Of a DNA stretch of 64,000 nt, positions 26,196 to 35,646 are shown piece by piece. The notes beneath the pieces were generated by a model that was not told the DNA's origin, made no database searches, and worked only from the letters and a program-made list of their open reading frames with translations. Source of the DNA: Nakamurella panacisegetis (GTDB lineage: Bacteria > Actinomycetota > Actinomycetes > Mycobacteriales > Nakamurellaceae); contig NZ_LT629710.1 of the NCBI RefSeq assembly GCF_900104535.1, forward strand, positions 1 through 64,000. Reading direction: 5' to 3'. Positions within the stretch are counted from its first letter, which is position 1, and each line of letters begins with the position of its first letter. The position numbers were made by a program, and so were the translations under genes.

Positions 26196-28292
26196 CTACT
26201 TCAGGCCGACGGCCTTCATCACGTTCGCGCTGTCCGCGGTACCGAGCTTGACGAAGATCGGCACCTGGCTCAGCGATACCGAATACCGGGCGATCGTCAG
26301 GGGGCCCTTGACGACCTTGTGGTTGTTCACATCGAACCACTTCCCGGGCGGCAGGTGCACGCTGCGTGTGGTGCCGGCGGTCAACATCGGCGCGACCAGC
26401 ATGGAATCACCGAGCAGCCACTCGTCGCCGATGCTGTAGCCGGCCTGGTCGGAGGGATAGTCGAAGAAGATCGGCTTGATGATCGGTTCGCCGGTCTTCT
26501 CCGTCCGGGCGATCTGCGCCTGAATGTAGGGCAGCAGATTCTGGTGCAGCGCAACGGCCTTCTTGTAGAGCTGCACGGTCTGCGGGTCATAGGTCACCGT
26601 ATTGCCGTTCTGGTCGGTGACCCCGAGCGGCGACGTCGAGGAGTACATGCTGGGGATCACCGCGGCCGCCTGGGCCCAGCGGACAAGCACCTCCTTGGTC
26701 GGCGGGGTTCCGCCATCGGAGCCCCCGATCATGTCGGTCGTGACGTACGGGTAGCCGACCGTTGACAACGCCAGCACCTGGTGGAACGCCGCGCCGAGAG
26801 ACGCCCAGCTGGTGCCCTTGTCGATCTCCCGCGTGGTGAAGCCGTACTTCTGCGCGCCGGTCCAGTGCGTGCGGATACCCATGCCGAGCAGGTCGTACTG
26901 GCTGGCGAACTTGGCCCCGAGGGTGGTGTAGTCCTGCGCCGTGGTGCCGGGGTCGGTGGCGCAGGACGGATCGTAGAAGCGGGTGTCGAACTTGAATCCG
27001 TCCACGCCCAGGCTCGTCTTCAGCGCCGCGATCTGGTCGGTGAACCATTTGTTCGCGGCCGGGTTGGCCAGGTCGACGATGCCTGCGGTGCCGTTCCACC
27101 ACGTGACGGTGCACGGCTGGCTCGGGTCCGCCTTCGATTTGAGCAAGTACCCCTTGGCTGCGGCGATCTGATAGTTGGCCGAGTCCAGGTTCTCCCAGAG
27201 AGTCATCCAGAGACCGAATTTCGCGCCCATCGCGTGGATCTGGTCCACCATCGCCTTGGGGTCGGGGAACTTGCTGTTGAAGGTGAAGTCGCCGTAGTGC
27301 GACATCCACCCGTCGTCCAGGCTGAACGAGCTGGCCCCGATACCGGAGGCGTGAATGCCCTTGGCCCAGTCCAGGAACTTCTGCTGGGTCACCGTGGTGT
27401 AGAACTGCGCCCAGGAATTCCAGGCCGGTGCGGCGAATTCATCGACCGATGGGCTGGTAGTGGGATGACCGGCCACGGCGATGTAGTCGTTGTAGACCTC
27501 TTTGGGGTTGCGCCCCACGTAGACCGTCGAGGTGAGGGTGTCACTGGCCTCCACCGAGAAGATGCCTTCGTGCGGGGTCTGCGGCGCGGCGATCGAGACC
27601 GACATGTTGGTCTGGGTGGCCACCGACAGACCGGTTCCGGCCTGGGTGAACCAGAACGGCTCGTCCATGTTGTACGAGGCGGCCGAGAATTCGCTGTCCT
27701 GCACGGTGCCGCTGTCCAGCGGCCAGGGCTGATCGGTGTACGGACCGCCTGCGGGCGTCGTCGCCTCCCCGTGGCCGTACCAGTGGCCGGAGGCGGTGAG
27801 GTTGAAGTCCACTGCGATCGACCCCGGAGCGGTGGTCGGGGCCACGGTCAGGGCGTACTGGCCCGGCGATGGAGCAATCGTGACCTTGGCCGTGATCCCT
27901 CCGGCCGAGGCGACGGTGAGCATCAGCTTGTTCGCCTCGTACGCGGCCGAGACCACGCGGCTGGCAGTCACGTTCGTGCCGCCCGTGGTCACCCAGGACA
28001 CACCGGAGGAACCCGTTGCCAGCACGGTCTTTCCGGCCCGGACCGTGGTGATCCGGAACGGGTCGATGCCGACCCTGATGTCGTACGCCGGCTTCCGGCC
28101 GCTGGCCGGCACCGAGAGCGACAGCGTCCTGTGGCCGACGTTCGACGCGGCCGCCGACTGTGCGGAAGCCGCGGATGGAGGTGCCACCGCCGCGGACGGA
28201 GGTGTCGCGGCCGCGCTGACCGTCGATCCGGCGGTCAGCAGTGCCAGGGCGCAAACGGCTGCGCCCCAGCGGAAACCATTTGTTCGAGTCAT
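26196..28292 (-). CDS. Secreted GH31 glycoside hydrolase
   Basis: The 698-aa protein has a signal peptide (RTNGFRWGAAVCALALLTAG, cut near SAA) and a beta-sandwich N-terminal domain. A GH31 barrel follows: SSFSLDDGWMSHYGDF, FGLWMTLWENLD, the nucleophile region VDGFKFDTRF, the acid/base region REIDKGTSWASLGAAF and YVTTDMIGGSDGG. The C-terminal domain (PIFVKLG) is typical. The activity could be alpha-galactosidase, alpha-glucosidase or alpha-xylosidase type; the sequence alone does not tell me. ATG 28292 has a GGGGAG site. It diverges from a DeoR regulator. Confidence 0.9.
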   Translation of the reverse strand: MTRTNGFRWGAAVCALALLTAGSTVSAAATPPSAAVAPPSAASAQSAAASNVGHRTLSLSVPASGRKPAYDIRVGIDPFRITTVRAGKTVLATGSSGVSWVTTGGTNVTASRVVSAAYEANKLMLTVASAGGITAKVTIAPSPGQYALTVAPTTAPGSIAVDFNLTASGHWYGHGEATTPAGGPYTDQPWPLDSGTVQDSEFSAASYNMDEPFWFTQAGTGLSVATQTNMSVSIAAPQTPHEGIFSVEASDTLTSTVYVGRNPKEVYNDYIAVAGHPTTSPSVDEFAAPAWNSWAQFYTTVTQQKFLDWAKGIHASGIGASSFSLDDGWMSHYGDFTFNSKFPDPKAMVDQIHAMGAKFGLWMTLWENLDSANYQIAAAKGYLLKSKADPSQPCTVTWWNGTAGIVDLANPAANKWFTDQIAALKTSLGVDGFKFDTRFYDPSCATDPGTTAQDYTTLGAKFASQYDLLGMGIRTHWTGAQKYGFTTREIDKGTSWASLGAAFHQVLALSTVGYPYVTTDMIGGSDGGTPPTKEVLVRWAQAAAVIPSMYSSTSPLGVTDQNGNTVTYDPQTVQLYKKAVALHQNLLPYIQAQIARTEKTGEPIIKPIFFDYPSDQAGYSIGDEWLLGDSMLVAPMLTAGTTRSVHLPPGKWFDVNNHKVVKGPLTIARYSVSLSQVPIFVKLGTADSANVMKAVGLK

Positions 28293-28363
28293 GCCGTCTC
28301 CCCACGTGGTTGTCGGCTCAGATTGAGTCCGGCCCGATGAGTTGGTCACCCATTTGATCGAGA

Positions 28364-28401
28364 ATGCTCGACTGTGCGCTTAAACGATCATATTCGAGCA
28401 T
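28364..28401. promoter_or_regulatory. Inverted repeat, candidate DeoR operator
   Basis: ATGCTCGA (28364-28371) and TCGAGCAT (28394-28401) are perfect inverted halves with a 22-bp AT-richer spacer, about three helical turns centre to centre. They lie between the divergent GH31 and DeoR genes. Confidence 0.55.
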
Positions 28402-28521
28402 CTTAGGGCGACTGCGGAACGAGTCAACCCCTTCGGGCCACTGAATCAGTCCAGACCCACGGGAAAGTTAGGCAAGTGAACGAGCGCAAATGAGCATGGC
28501 GTTGCGCGTATCGTCCGTTTG

Positions 28522-29364
28522 ATGCGACAGCAAGACCGATTGGGGCTGATCCTGGAACGCCTGAATCTCCAGGGCACGGTAGGTGTGCCGGAACTGACGG
28601 AGCAGCTGTCGGTTTCGGCCGCGACCGTGCGGCGTGACCTGCAACTGCTCGAATCCCAGCAGCTGCTCAGCCGTACCCACGGGGGCGCCGTCAGCGCCGG
28701 CGTGCTGTACGAGCTGCCGATGCGGTACCGGGGCGGCCAGCGCCAGGATGCAAAGCGAGCCATCGCGCAGTGCGCCGCGCGGTCGCTGCCGGCCGGGGCG
28801 TTGGCGGTAGCGCTCAACGGCGGGTCCACCACCACCGAGGTCGCCCGGGCACTGGCCGCCCGGACCGGGCTGCGCGTGGTCACCAACGCGTTGAACATCG
28901 CGGCCGATCTGGCCGTCCGGTCGAACATCGACCTGGTGGTGTGCGGTGGGAGCGCCCGGAGCCAGACCTACGAGCTCGTCGGACCGCTCGCGGAGATGAC
29001 CTTGGCCCACCTGAACGTGGACGTCGCGTTCATCGGCGTGGACGGACTGAGCGCCGCCGCCGGCCTGACCACGCACAGCGAGCACGAGGCGCACACCGAC
29101 CGGGCCCTGCTGCACGCGGCCTCGCGGGTCATCGTGGTGGCCGACTCGACCAAGCTCGGCCGCCGCGCCTTCGCCCGCATCTGCGAACTGCGGGACGTGT
29201 CGGACGTCGTCACCGACGGCGAGGCCGACCCGGCGGCGTTGGCGGAATTGGAGCGCGCCGGGGTTCGCGTACACGTGGCGGCGGTCGACGGCACCGTTCT
29301 GGGCCGTCCGGAACGCGCAGGGTCAGGCGAATCGTTCGGGGCGGAACGCATCGAGCAACGGTGA
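28522..29364 (+). CDS. DeoR-family transcriptional repressor
   Basis: The protein of about 280 aa has an N-terminal DeoR helix-turn-helix (VPELTEQLSVSAATVRRDLQLLESQQLLSRTHGGAV) and a sugar-phosphate-sensing DeoRC domain (ALNGGSTTTEVARALA, VVCGGSARSQTYELVGPLAE, DVAFIGVDGLS, VVADSTKLGRRAFARI). The ATG at 28522 is preferred to the adjacent TTG at 28519. It probably controls the divergent GH31 gene and itself in response to a sugar phosphate. Its 3' end overlaps the convergent oxidoreductase gene by 42 bases. Confidence 0.9.
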   Translation: MRQQDRLGLILERLNLQGTVGVPELTEQLSVSAATVRRDLQLLESQQLLSRTHGGAVSAGVLYELPMRYRGGQRQDAKRAIAQCAARSLPAGALAVALNGGSTTTEVARALAARTGLRVVTNALNIAADLAVRSNIDLVVCGGSARSQTYELVGPLAEMTLAHLNVDVAFIGVDGLSAAAGLTTHSEHEAHTDRALLHAASRVIVVADSTKLGRRAFARICELRDVSDVVTDGEADPAALAELERAGVRVHVAAVDGTVLGRPERAGSGESFGAERIEQR

Positions 29365-30432
29365 ACGTTTTCCGGTGACGACCTCCGCCGCCAGGAGCTC
29401 ACCGATGATCAGGCCGAGGGTGGCGCCACTGTGCGTGAACGCCACGTGGTAGCCATCCACACCGGGCAGGGCGCCGAGCACCGGCTCCCCGTCGCCGGGG
29501 ATCGGCTTCAGCCCGATGCCCGTCGATTCCACGACCAGGGCGGGATTCCCGTCCAGGACGGCGGAGGCGGCGCCCAGAAGCCGTTCGACGGTATCGGCCC
29601 CGGGCTGGTAGGTGCCGTCCGGGCCGAGCTCGAGTTCGGCTTCGGACCAGGCCGAATCCAGGACGAATGACCCACTGGGGGTCGGGCGCACCGCGACGCG
29701 CGGAGTGTTCAGCACCGCTGTGAGGGGATGGTCGATCGGCGCCGTGCGGACCAGCAACGCGGGGGTGGTGCCGTCAGGGATGTTCACTCCGGCCGCGGCT
29801 GCGGCCGCCGGCACACTCGGACCGGTGGCCAGGACAACGGCATCGACCTCCAGCGGACGGCCCGCGTCGGTGTGCACCGCCCTGACCCGATCACCGCGCA
29901 CCTCCACGGATGCGTCGCCGCGATTCTCCAGGATCTCACCCCCGGCCGCGCGGAACCGTTGCGCCAGAAGCGCAATGAGCGACGGCAGATCCACCCAGCC
30001 TTCGCCGGGATTGAACACTGCGCCGTCGGCGGGAACCGAAGCCGGGTCGACGCCGGGCGTCCAGCCGGCAATCTCCTCCGGGGCCAACCAACGGGCGTCG
30101 TACCCGACCGACTGCAGGTGCTCGAAGGCCTCCCGGTGACCATCGTCACCGGCGGCCGCCCAGGTCAGCCCGCCGTCGAAGCGGAGGAAATCAGGTCGTT
30201 CCCGGGCGGCGAGTGTGCGATACCGGTCGATGCCCAGCAACCGGAGATGGTGGTAGGCCGGGTTGCGGGTCCAGAACGAGTTCAGCCAGGACAACGATCG
30301 GCCGGATGCGCCCTCCCCCAGCCGATCTCGGGTGATGAGGGTGACCTGGGCCCCCTGCGCCGCCAGGCCGGCGGCGGTCGAGATGCCCAGAACGCCGCCG
30401 CCGATCACAGCGACCTTGGTGTGCGATGCCAT
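29323..30432 (-). CDS. DAO-type FAD-dependent amine oxidoreductase
   Basis: The 369-aa flavoprotein has the Rossmann motif KVAVIGGGVLGISTAAGLAAQGAQVTL at the N-terminus, GEGASGRSLSWLNS (FAD contacts) and a C-terminal GYHVAFTHSGATLGLIIGELLAAEV typical of D-amino acid oxidase/glycine oxidase-like enzymes. It would oxidise a secondary or D-amino acid. Start ATG 30432 has GGGGA upstream; longer starts are less protein-like. It is the last gene of the LacI-linked operon, 128 bases after the ATPase gene. Confidence 0.85.
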   Translation of the reverse strand: MASHTKVAVIGGGVLGISTAAGLAAQGAQVTLITRDRLGEGASGRSLSWLNSFWTRNPAYHHLRLLGIDRYRTLAARERPDFLRFDGGLTWAAAGDDGHREAFEHLQSVGYDARWLAPEEIAGWTPGVDPASVPADGAVFNPGEGWVDLPSLIALLAQRFRAAGGEILENRGDASVEVRGDRVRAVHTDAGRPLEVDAVVLATGPSVPAAAAAAGVNIPDGTTPALLVRTAPIDHPLTAVLNTPRVAVRPTPSGSFVLDSAWSEAELELGPDGTYQPGADTVERLLGAASAVLDGNPALVVESTGIGLKPIPGDGEPVLGALPGVDGYHVAFTHSGATLGLIIGELLAAEVVTGKRSPLLDAFRPERFA

Positions 30433-30560
30433 CAGGTTTGTTCCCCATTCGAAATTCCAGGTGTGTCGAAGATTCGGGTCCGGCGCAGGCGTGAACCCCG
30501 TGCGACGTCGTCGACCCAGTGCCACGGCCCCGCCACGGAGCAGCGGCCGCCGGTTCCCGG

Positions 30561-31391
30561 TCAGAGAACCTCGGCGAGAAAGGCTTTCAGGCGAGGGCTC
30601 TGCGGATCGTCGAAGATCTGGTCCGGCGGTCCGTCCTCCACCACCTGCCCCTGGTCCATGAAGACGACCCGATGGGCCGCGCGGCGGGCGAAGCCCATCT
30701 CGTGGGTCACGACGGCCATGGTCATTCCCCGCTGCGCCAGGTCGGCCATCAGCGACAGCACCCCCTTGACCAGTTCCGGGTCCAGCGCGCTGGTGGCCTC
30801 GTCGAACAACATGGCCTCGGGACGCATGGCCAGAGCCCGCGCGATCGCCACCCGCTGCTGCTGGCCACCGGAGAGCTGCACCGGGCGGTAGGTGGCCTTG
30901 TCACTCAACCCGACCTGCGCGAGGCCGGCCAACGCCCACTCCCGCGCCACCTCCTTGGACAGCTTCTTGACCCGCCGCAACGGCAGCGTCATGTTGTCCA
31001 GCACCGTGCGGTGTGGAAATAGGTTGAACTGCTGGAACACCATTCCGACGCGCTGGCGCAACAGATCCGCCGACATGGTGAGCGTGCTCTCGCCGTCGAG
31101 CAGGATGTCGCCCCCGGTGGGCTGTTCGAGGCGATTCATGCACCGCAGCGCGGTCGACTTGCCCGACCCGGACGGTCCGATGATGCAGACGACCTCACCC
31201 TGCGCCACCTCGAAGCTGACGCCGTGGAGCACCTTGAGGGGACCGAAGCTCATCGTGATCTCCTGGACGGCAAGGCTTCCGCCGTCGAAGCGCTCGAGAT
31301 TCACCGGGTCGCCGGATGCATCGATCGGCATGCTCGTCGACGACGGGACGTTCGTGGTGGCTTTCATGCCGGTCTCCTGGATCAGTGACAT
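30561..31391 (-). CDS. Polar amino acid ABC transporter ATP-binding protein
   Basis: The 276-aa ATPase is of the GlnQ/HisP type: Walker [10 protein letters not shown], signature [16 protein letters not shown], Walker [14 protein letters not shown] and [20 protein letters not shown]. The first 40 residues extend beyond the usual start. The ATG shares one base with the permease stop (TGATG), so translation is coupled. It energises import by the adjacent permease. Confidence 0.93.
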   Translation of the reverse strand: MSLIQETGMKATTNVPSSTSMPIDASGDPVNLERFDGGSLAVQEITMSFGPLKVLHGVSFEVAQGEVVCIIGPSGSGKSTALRCMNRLEQPTGGDILLDGESTLTMSADLLRQRVGMVFQQFNLFPHRTVLDNMTLPLRRVKKLSKEVAREWALAGLAQVGLSDKATYRPVQLSGGQQQRVAIARALAMRPEAMLFDEATSALDPELVKGVLSLMADLAQRGMTMAVVTHEMGFARRAAHRVVFMDQGQVVEDGPPDQIFDDPQSPRLKAFLAEVL

Positions 31392-32170
31392 CAGTGACGC
31401 TCCATCGGCATCAATACCGGTTGGTCGGGCGCAGCTTCGCCATCCAGCACGACGAGCGGTTCGGCGACCGGGTGGGGGCGGCCTTCGCGGAGCCGCTTGT
31501 CGATGAAGTTGATCAGATGGGTGAGCGGGATCGTCATCAGCAGGTAGAGGATCCCGGCGGCCACCAGCGGCGAGAGGTTGGCGGTCGTGACCGCCGTATC
31601 CTGACCGATGCGGAAGATCTCCCGCTCGGAGGCCACCAGCCCCAGGAAGTACACCAGGCTGCTGTCCTTGATCACCGCGATGAACTGGTTGACCAGCGAC
31701 GGGAGCACCCGACGCACCCCCTGCGGAATGACGACGAGCAACATGGCCGAACCACGCGTCATTCCCAGGGCCCTGGCCCCTTCCAGCTGACCCTTCTCCA
31801 CGCTCTGGATGCCGGCCCGCAGGATCTCGCCGGTGTAGGCCGCGGTGATCAGGGCCAGGGCGAGGATCGCCAGCGGGTACGGAGACGGGCCGAACATCCG
31901 CATACCCAGCGGCGCCAGTCCCTGTCCGAGCACCAGGATCGTCAGGATCGCCGGCAGGCCACGGAAGACGTCGGTGAAGATGCGAGCCGGCAATCTGATG
32001 TACCAGCGAGCCGACAGCCCCATGACGGCCAGCACCATGGCCAGGACGAAGCCCAGGATGGACGAGCTCACGGCCAGGATGATGGTGTTCTTCAGGCCGG
32101 TCGCCAGCAGGTCAGGAATGACCTGCTTGATGTACGTCCAGTTGAAGAACGTCTCCAGAAAGTTGTTCAT
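31391..32170 (-). CDS. Polar amino acid ABC transporter permease
   Basis: The 259-aa HisM/GlnP-type permease has about five helices. The coupling loop reads [32 protein letters not shown], followed by [27 protein letters not shown]. Only one permease is present, so it would act as a homodimer. It lies between the binding protein and ATPase genes. Confidence 0.93.
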   Translation of the reverse strand: MNNFLETFFNWTYIKQVIPDLLATGLKNTIILAVSSSILGFVLAMVLAVMGLSARWYIRLPARIFTDVFRGLPAILTILVLGQGLAPLGMRMFGPSPYPLAILALALITAAYTGEILRAGIQSVEKGQLEGARALGMTRGSAMLLVVIPQGVRRVLPSLVNQFIAVIKDSSLVYFLGLVASEREIFRIGQDTAVTTANLSPLVAAGILYLLMTIPLTHLINFIDKRLREGRPHPVAEPLVVLDGEAAPDQPVLMPMERH

Positions 32171-32237
32171 CGGTGCACGCCCTTACTGTGCAGGAGCGGG
32201 TGCTGCCGCGGCTCGGCCGCGACAGCACCCTGCCGGA

Positions 32238-33218
32238 TCAGGAGGTGGGCAGCGCGTACGGCGGGAGCTGACCCGGGACCGGGATGCCCGGGAAGTACTG
32301 CTTGTACAGCCGCAGATAGGTACCGTTCTTCACTTCCGTCACCATGGCCGCATTGACCGCGGCGATCAGTCCGGTGTTGGACTTGGCGATCGGAAAGGCG
32401 GCCGGCAGATCGAACGCCGGGACGGAAATGGGCTCCACCAGGTCCGTGTGCTGCTTCGTGTAGGGCTGCCCGGCCACGTAGTCGAGGAAGTAGCCATCGA
32501 TGGTGCCCGATTCCAGGGCGGCGACCCCGGAATTGCTGTCCGGGAATTCGACCACGGTTGCCTTCGGGAAGTCCCGCTTCGCGTAGGCCTCCTGGATGGA
32601 GCCCTGGAGCAGCCCGATCCGCTTGCCGGCGGTCGAGGCCGCGTTGGTGATGCCGGAGGTCTTCTTGGTCAGCACACCCAGGTAGCCGATCAGGTACCCC
32701 TTGCTGAACCCGACGATCTTCTGCCGCTCGACGGTTCCGGCGCTGGAGGCGGCCCCGATGTCGAACCGGCCGGAGCTGACGGCCGGGAACAATGCCGAGA
32801 AGTCGATGGCCCGGAATTCGACCTTCAGTCCGATGTCCTTCGCGATCGCGGTGATCAGATCCAGGTCGAAGCCCTTCCACTGATTGTTCTCCAGGTAGGC
32901 GTTCGGCTTCCCGTCGGACACGGTGCCGACCAGCAACGTTCCCGGAGTCTGCGTCGTGACGGCCGGGACGGCGGCCGCGCTGCCGGGTGCGGCGGAGGCC
33001 TGGGCCGAGGAAGGGCCGGCACTGATCGACGCGGCCGGACTGGCCGGCGCGGCGACGGCGGAAATGGCCGCCAGCGACGCCGCGACCGGTGCCGAGGTGT
33101 CGGAGGAGGCGGCGGTGCTGGTCGACGAACTGCCACAGGCCGCGACCAGGACGGCGGTCAGGCTCAGGGCTACGGCGGCGCCGGTGCGGCGCACGATCGA
33201 ACCGATGGGTCGTGTCAC
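32238..33218 (-). CDS. Amino-acid-type solute-binding lipoprotein
   Basis: The 326-aa family 3 (PBPb) binding protein has a lipobox (VLVAACG, Cys28) and a long Ala/Ser/Pro-rich linker (about 30-85). The domain begins GTLLVGTVSDGKPNAYLENNQWKGFDLDLITAIAKDIGL and includes FDIGAASSAGTVERQKIVGFSKGY and IDGYFLDY. The usual amino-acid-binding Arg after the AGM-like loop is not obvious, so the ligand may not be a standard amino acid. Confidence 0.9.
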   Translation of the reverse strand: MTRPIGSIVRRTGAAVALSLTAVLVAACGSSSTSTAASSDTSAPVAASLAAISAVAAPASPAASISAGPSSAQASAAPGSAAAVPAVTTQTPGTLLVGTVSDGKPNAYLENNQWKGFDLDLITAIAKDIGLKVEFRAIDFSALFPAVSSGRFDIGAASSAGTVERQKIVGFSKGYLIGYLGVLTKKTSGITNAASTAGKRIGLLQGSIQEAYAKRDFPKATVVEFPDSNSGVAALESGTIDGYFLDYVAGQPYTKQHTDLVEPISVPAFDLPAAFPIAKSNTGLIAAVNAAMVTEVKNGTYLRLYKQYFPGIPVPGQLPPYALPTS

Positions 33219-33271
33219 GGTGGATCTCCTGTTCAGAGCGTGGCCGGTCGGCGTTCTGCCGAACGGTGGAA

Positions 33272-34411
33272 CTACCGGAAGCGGTTCGGGTCCATGAAGT
33301 CGATGTCCGTGAACGGCTCTTCCCCGCAGGCCAGTTGGGCCAGCACCTCGCCGAGGCCGGGGGCATGTTTGAACGCGTGGCCGCTGTCGCCGCCACCCAG
33401 CAGAAGGCGTGGATCGCCGTACGGGCGGCCGAGGAGGAACTGGTGATCCGGCGTTCGGGTGATCATGCAGGCGGCGACACCGCTGGGCTGCGGGTCCAGG
33501 TCCGGCAGGAACTCGCTCACCAACCGGGACACCAGGGCGTAGTCGTCGGTGCTGATCGATCGGTCGACCAGATCGGGGTTGACCAGGCTGTAGTGCGGAT
33601 CGTCCTCCGGACCGACCTTCACGTCGTGGTCGGTGTCCGACCCGTGACCCCAGATGCGATTGCCTTCACCGAGATCTCGGATGAAGGCGGGGAAGCGGTC
33701 GACCGAGAACGTCCCCGGATCATGCGACGGGGTGAACCAGGTCAACGGGGTGCGGGTGGGAAGCATGGGCAGGCCGGGCATCAGGTGGCTCAACCACGGT
33801 CCGGGCGTGACAATCGCCTGGGCGACAAGGAAATCGCGCGCCGCCGTGCGGATCCGGACCCCCTGGTCGACCACGGTCACGTCGATCACCCCGGTCTGGG
33901 TGAACAGCCGGGCACCGGCCGCCGCGGCCGCGCTCGTCGCGGCCAGGACGGCCGCTTCGGGTCGGGCCACACCGGCGATCGGATCCAGAATCGCCACGTC
34001 GGTGTCGCCGACCCGTCCATGCTGTGGAAACTCCTTGCGGATCTCCGCCGCGGTCAGCCTCCGCACCGCCTGGCCGTGTGCCGCGGCGGCGGCCTGCACC
34101 CCGCGGATCACCCCGGACTCCGTGGCACCCATGTTCAACAAGCCGCACAACGAGACGATGGACGTGTCCGTCTCGGCCTCCAGTTCCCGCCAAAGGTCGA
34201 TCGAACGGCGGGCCATTGGCACCAGACCGGGGTGTTCCAGACACAGGGTCCGGAACAATCTGGTCTTGCCGTGGGTCGACCCGAATGGATGGCCCGGCTG
34301 AAACTGCTCGAAGCCGAGCACTTCCTTGCCACGGGAAGCCAACCGCCACAACGCATGTGAACCCATTGCACCCAGACCGACCACAGCGAACTCGGCGTCC
34401 AGAACTGGCAC
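33272..34411 (-). CDS. Monomeric sarcosine oxidase-like flavoprotein (covalent FAD)
   Basis: The 379-aa enzyme of the MSOX/NMTO/fructosyl-amine oxidase group shows AEFAVVGLGAMGSHALWRLASRG, STHGKTRLFRTL and a C-terminal GHAFKHAPGLGEVLAQL. Cys315 in AACMITRTPDHQFLLG lies where MSOX attaches FAD covalently. It would oxidise an N-substituted amino acid to aldehyde, amino acid and H2O2. First gene of the operon and adjacent to a LacI regulator, so a sugar-derived amine (Amadori or opine-like) is an attractive but unproven substrate. Confidence 0.9.
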   Translation of the reverse strand: MPVLDAEFAVVGLGAMGSHALWRLASRGKEVLGFEQFQPGHPFGSTHGKTRLFRTLCLEHPGLVPMARRSIDLWRELEAETDTSIVSLCGLLNMGATESGVIRGVQAAAAAHGQAVRRLTAAEIRKEFPQHGRVGDTDVAILDPIAGVARPEAAVLAATSAAAAAGARLFTQTGVIDVTVVDQGVRIRTAARDFLVAQAIVTPGPWLSHLMPGLPMLPTRTPLTWFTPSHDPGTFSVDRFPAFIRDLGEGNRIWGHGSDTDHDVKVGPEDDPHYSLVNPDLVDRSISTDDYALVSRLVSEFLPDLDPQPSGVAACMITRTPDHQFLLGRPYGDPRLLLGGGDSGHAFKHAPGLGEVLAQLACGEEPFTDIDFMDPNRFR

Positions 34412-34487
34412 GGGGCGATCTCCTCAATCCAGGGGCGAACACGACGGGCAATGGAAAGACACCCGCTCGGCGCGACCGGGGCGTATT

Positions 34488-34505
34488 GTTGAGATCGATC
34501 TCAAC
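34488..34505. promoter_or_regulatory. Perfect 18-bp palindrome, likely LacI-family operator
   Basis: GTTGAGATCGATCTCAAC is fully symmetric with a central CG, as in LacI/PurR operators. It lies 76 bp from the oxidase start and 58 bp from the LacI start, in their shared divergent promoter region. Confidence 0.8.
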
Positions 34506-34563
34506 CACGAGAGCAGCATGAAGTCCCCGGTAGAGTCGTGTCAAGACCCGACAGGAAGAAAAC

Positions 34564-35646
34564 TTGCCCGTGACCTCGACGAAACACTTGACCGCAGCAA
34601 CTCTCGCCGATGTCGCACGCCTGGCCGGCATCAGCCGCGCCACTGCGTCGAGGGCGCTCGGCGGCTACGGGTCGGTCAGTCCCTCGGTCCGCACGCGTGT
34701 CGCCGATGCCGCCGCCCAACTCGGATACCGGCCCAATGTCGTCGCCCGGAATGTCCGCACCGGAAAGACCTCGACCATCGGGGTGGTGGTGGCCGACATG
34801 AGCAATCCGTTCTTCGCGCAGACCACCCGCGGCATCAGCGATGCCGCCCGACGCCAGGGCTACCAGGTCATGGTGGTCAACACCGACGAAAGCCTGGAAG
34901 CGGAAGAGCTGGGCCTCGAACTGCTCCTCAACAAGCGGGTGGACGGCGTCGTGGTCGCCGCAGCGTCCCGGACGGACATTCAACACCTGGTCGAGGCGCA
35001 GCTCGAAGGATTCCCCTTGGTGCTGCTCGACCGCCGGATCGACGACCTCGGCTGCGACCAGGTCACCGCCGACAACAAGTTGGGCGCGCGCGACGCATTT
35101 GCGACCCTGATCGCCGCCGGACACCGCCGCATCGCATTCATCTCGGCCGCCGACCCGGACAGCCTGGACCAGCCGGACGGGCTCTCCACCATCACCTCCA
35201 GCGGTGCCGACCGCATCGAGACCTATCTGCAGGCAATGCAAACACTGCCCGGAAGGGCGCCGGCCGCAGAATATCTGCGACTGGCCGGTTTCGTCACCGG
35301 CGCGGCCTACCGGGTGACCGCGGACCTGCTGGCATTGCCCGAGAGACCCACCGCCATCTTCGCGTCCGACAGCGTGATCGCCATCGAGGTGCTCTGGGCC
35401 ATCCGCGATGCCGGCCTGGTGGTCCCGGCCGACATCTCTTTCGCCATGGGCGACGACGTACCCTGGGCGCTGGCCACGAATCCGGCGATCTCGGCCGTCG
35501 CGCAGCCGGGTTATGAATTGGGTACCCGAACAATAGAAATGCTCCTGGAGCGCATCGCCGATCCCGCCCGACCGCACCAGCACCTGATCCTCCCGACCGA
35601 ATTCCACCGCCGCGGCTCGATCGGCGAACCACCGCCGAAGCGATAG
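34564..35646 (+). CDS. LacI-family transcriptional regulator
   Basis: The 360-aa repressor has the helix-turn-helix ATLADVARLAGISRATASRALGGYGSVSPSVRTRVADAA followed by the hinge LGYRPNVVARNVRTGKTSTIGVVV. The periplasmic-binding-type effector domain includes MSNPFFAQTTRGISDAARRQG, VDGVVVAAAS, DRIETYL and PTAIFASDSVIAIEVLWAIRDAGL. Start: TTG at 34564 with AGGAAG 5 bases upstream, or GTG at 34570. It probably represses the divergent transporter/oxidase operon through the palindrome. Confidence 0.92.
   Translation: MPVTSTKHLTAATLADVARLAGISRATASRALGGYGSVSPSVRTRVADAAAQLGYRPNVVARNVRTGKTSTIGVVVADMSNPFFAQTTRGISDAARRQGYQVMVVNTDESLEAEELGLELLLNKRVDGVVVAAASRTDIQHLVEAQLEGFPLVLLDRRIDDLGCDQVTADNKLGARDAFATLIAAGHRRIAFISAADPDSLDQPDGLSTITSSGADRIETYLQAMQTLPGRAPAAEYLRLAGFVTGAAYRVTADLLALPERPTAIFASDSVIAIEVLWAIRDAGLVVPADISFAMGDDVPWALATNPAISAVAQPGYELGTRTIEMLLERIADPARPHQHLILPTEFHRRGSIGEPPPKR

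Noticed and set aside
26781..28340. Plus-strand 519-codon open frame opposite the GH31 gene
   Set aside because: The composition is typical of antisense in GC-rich DNA. The minus strand has a signal peptide and GH31 motifs.
34326..35516. Plus-strand 396-codon frame overlapping the LacI gene
   Set aside because: It is out of frame with the helix-turn-helix and effector domains, and its product is Arg/His/Pro-rich.
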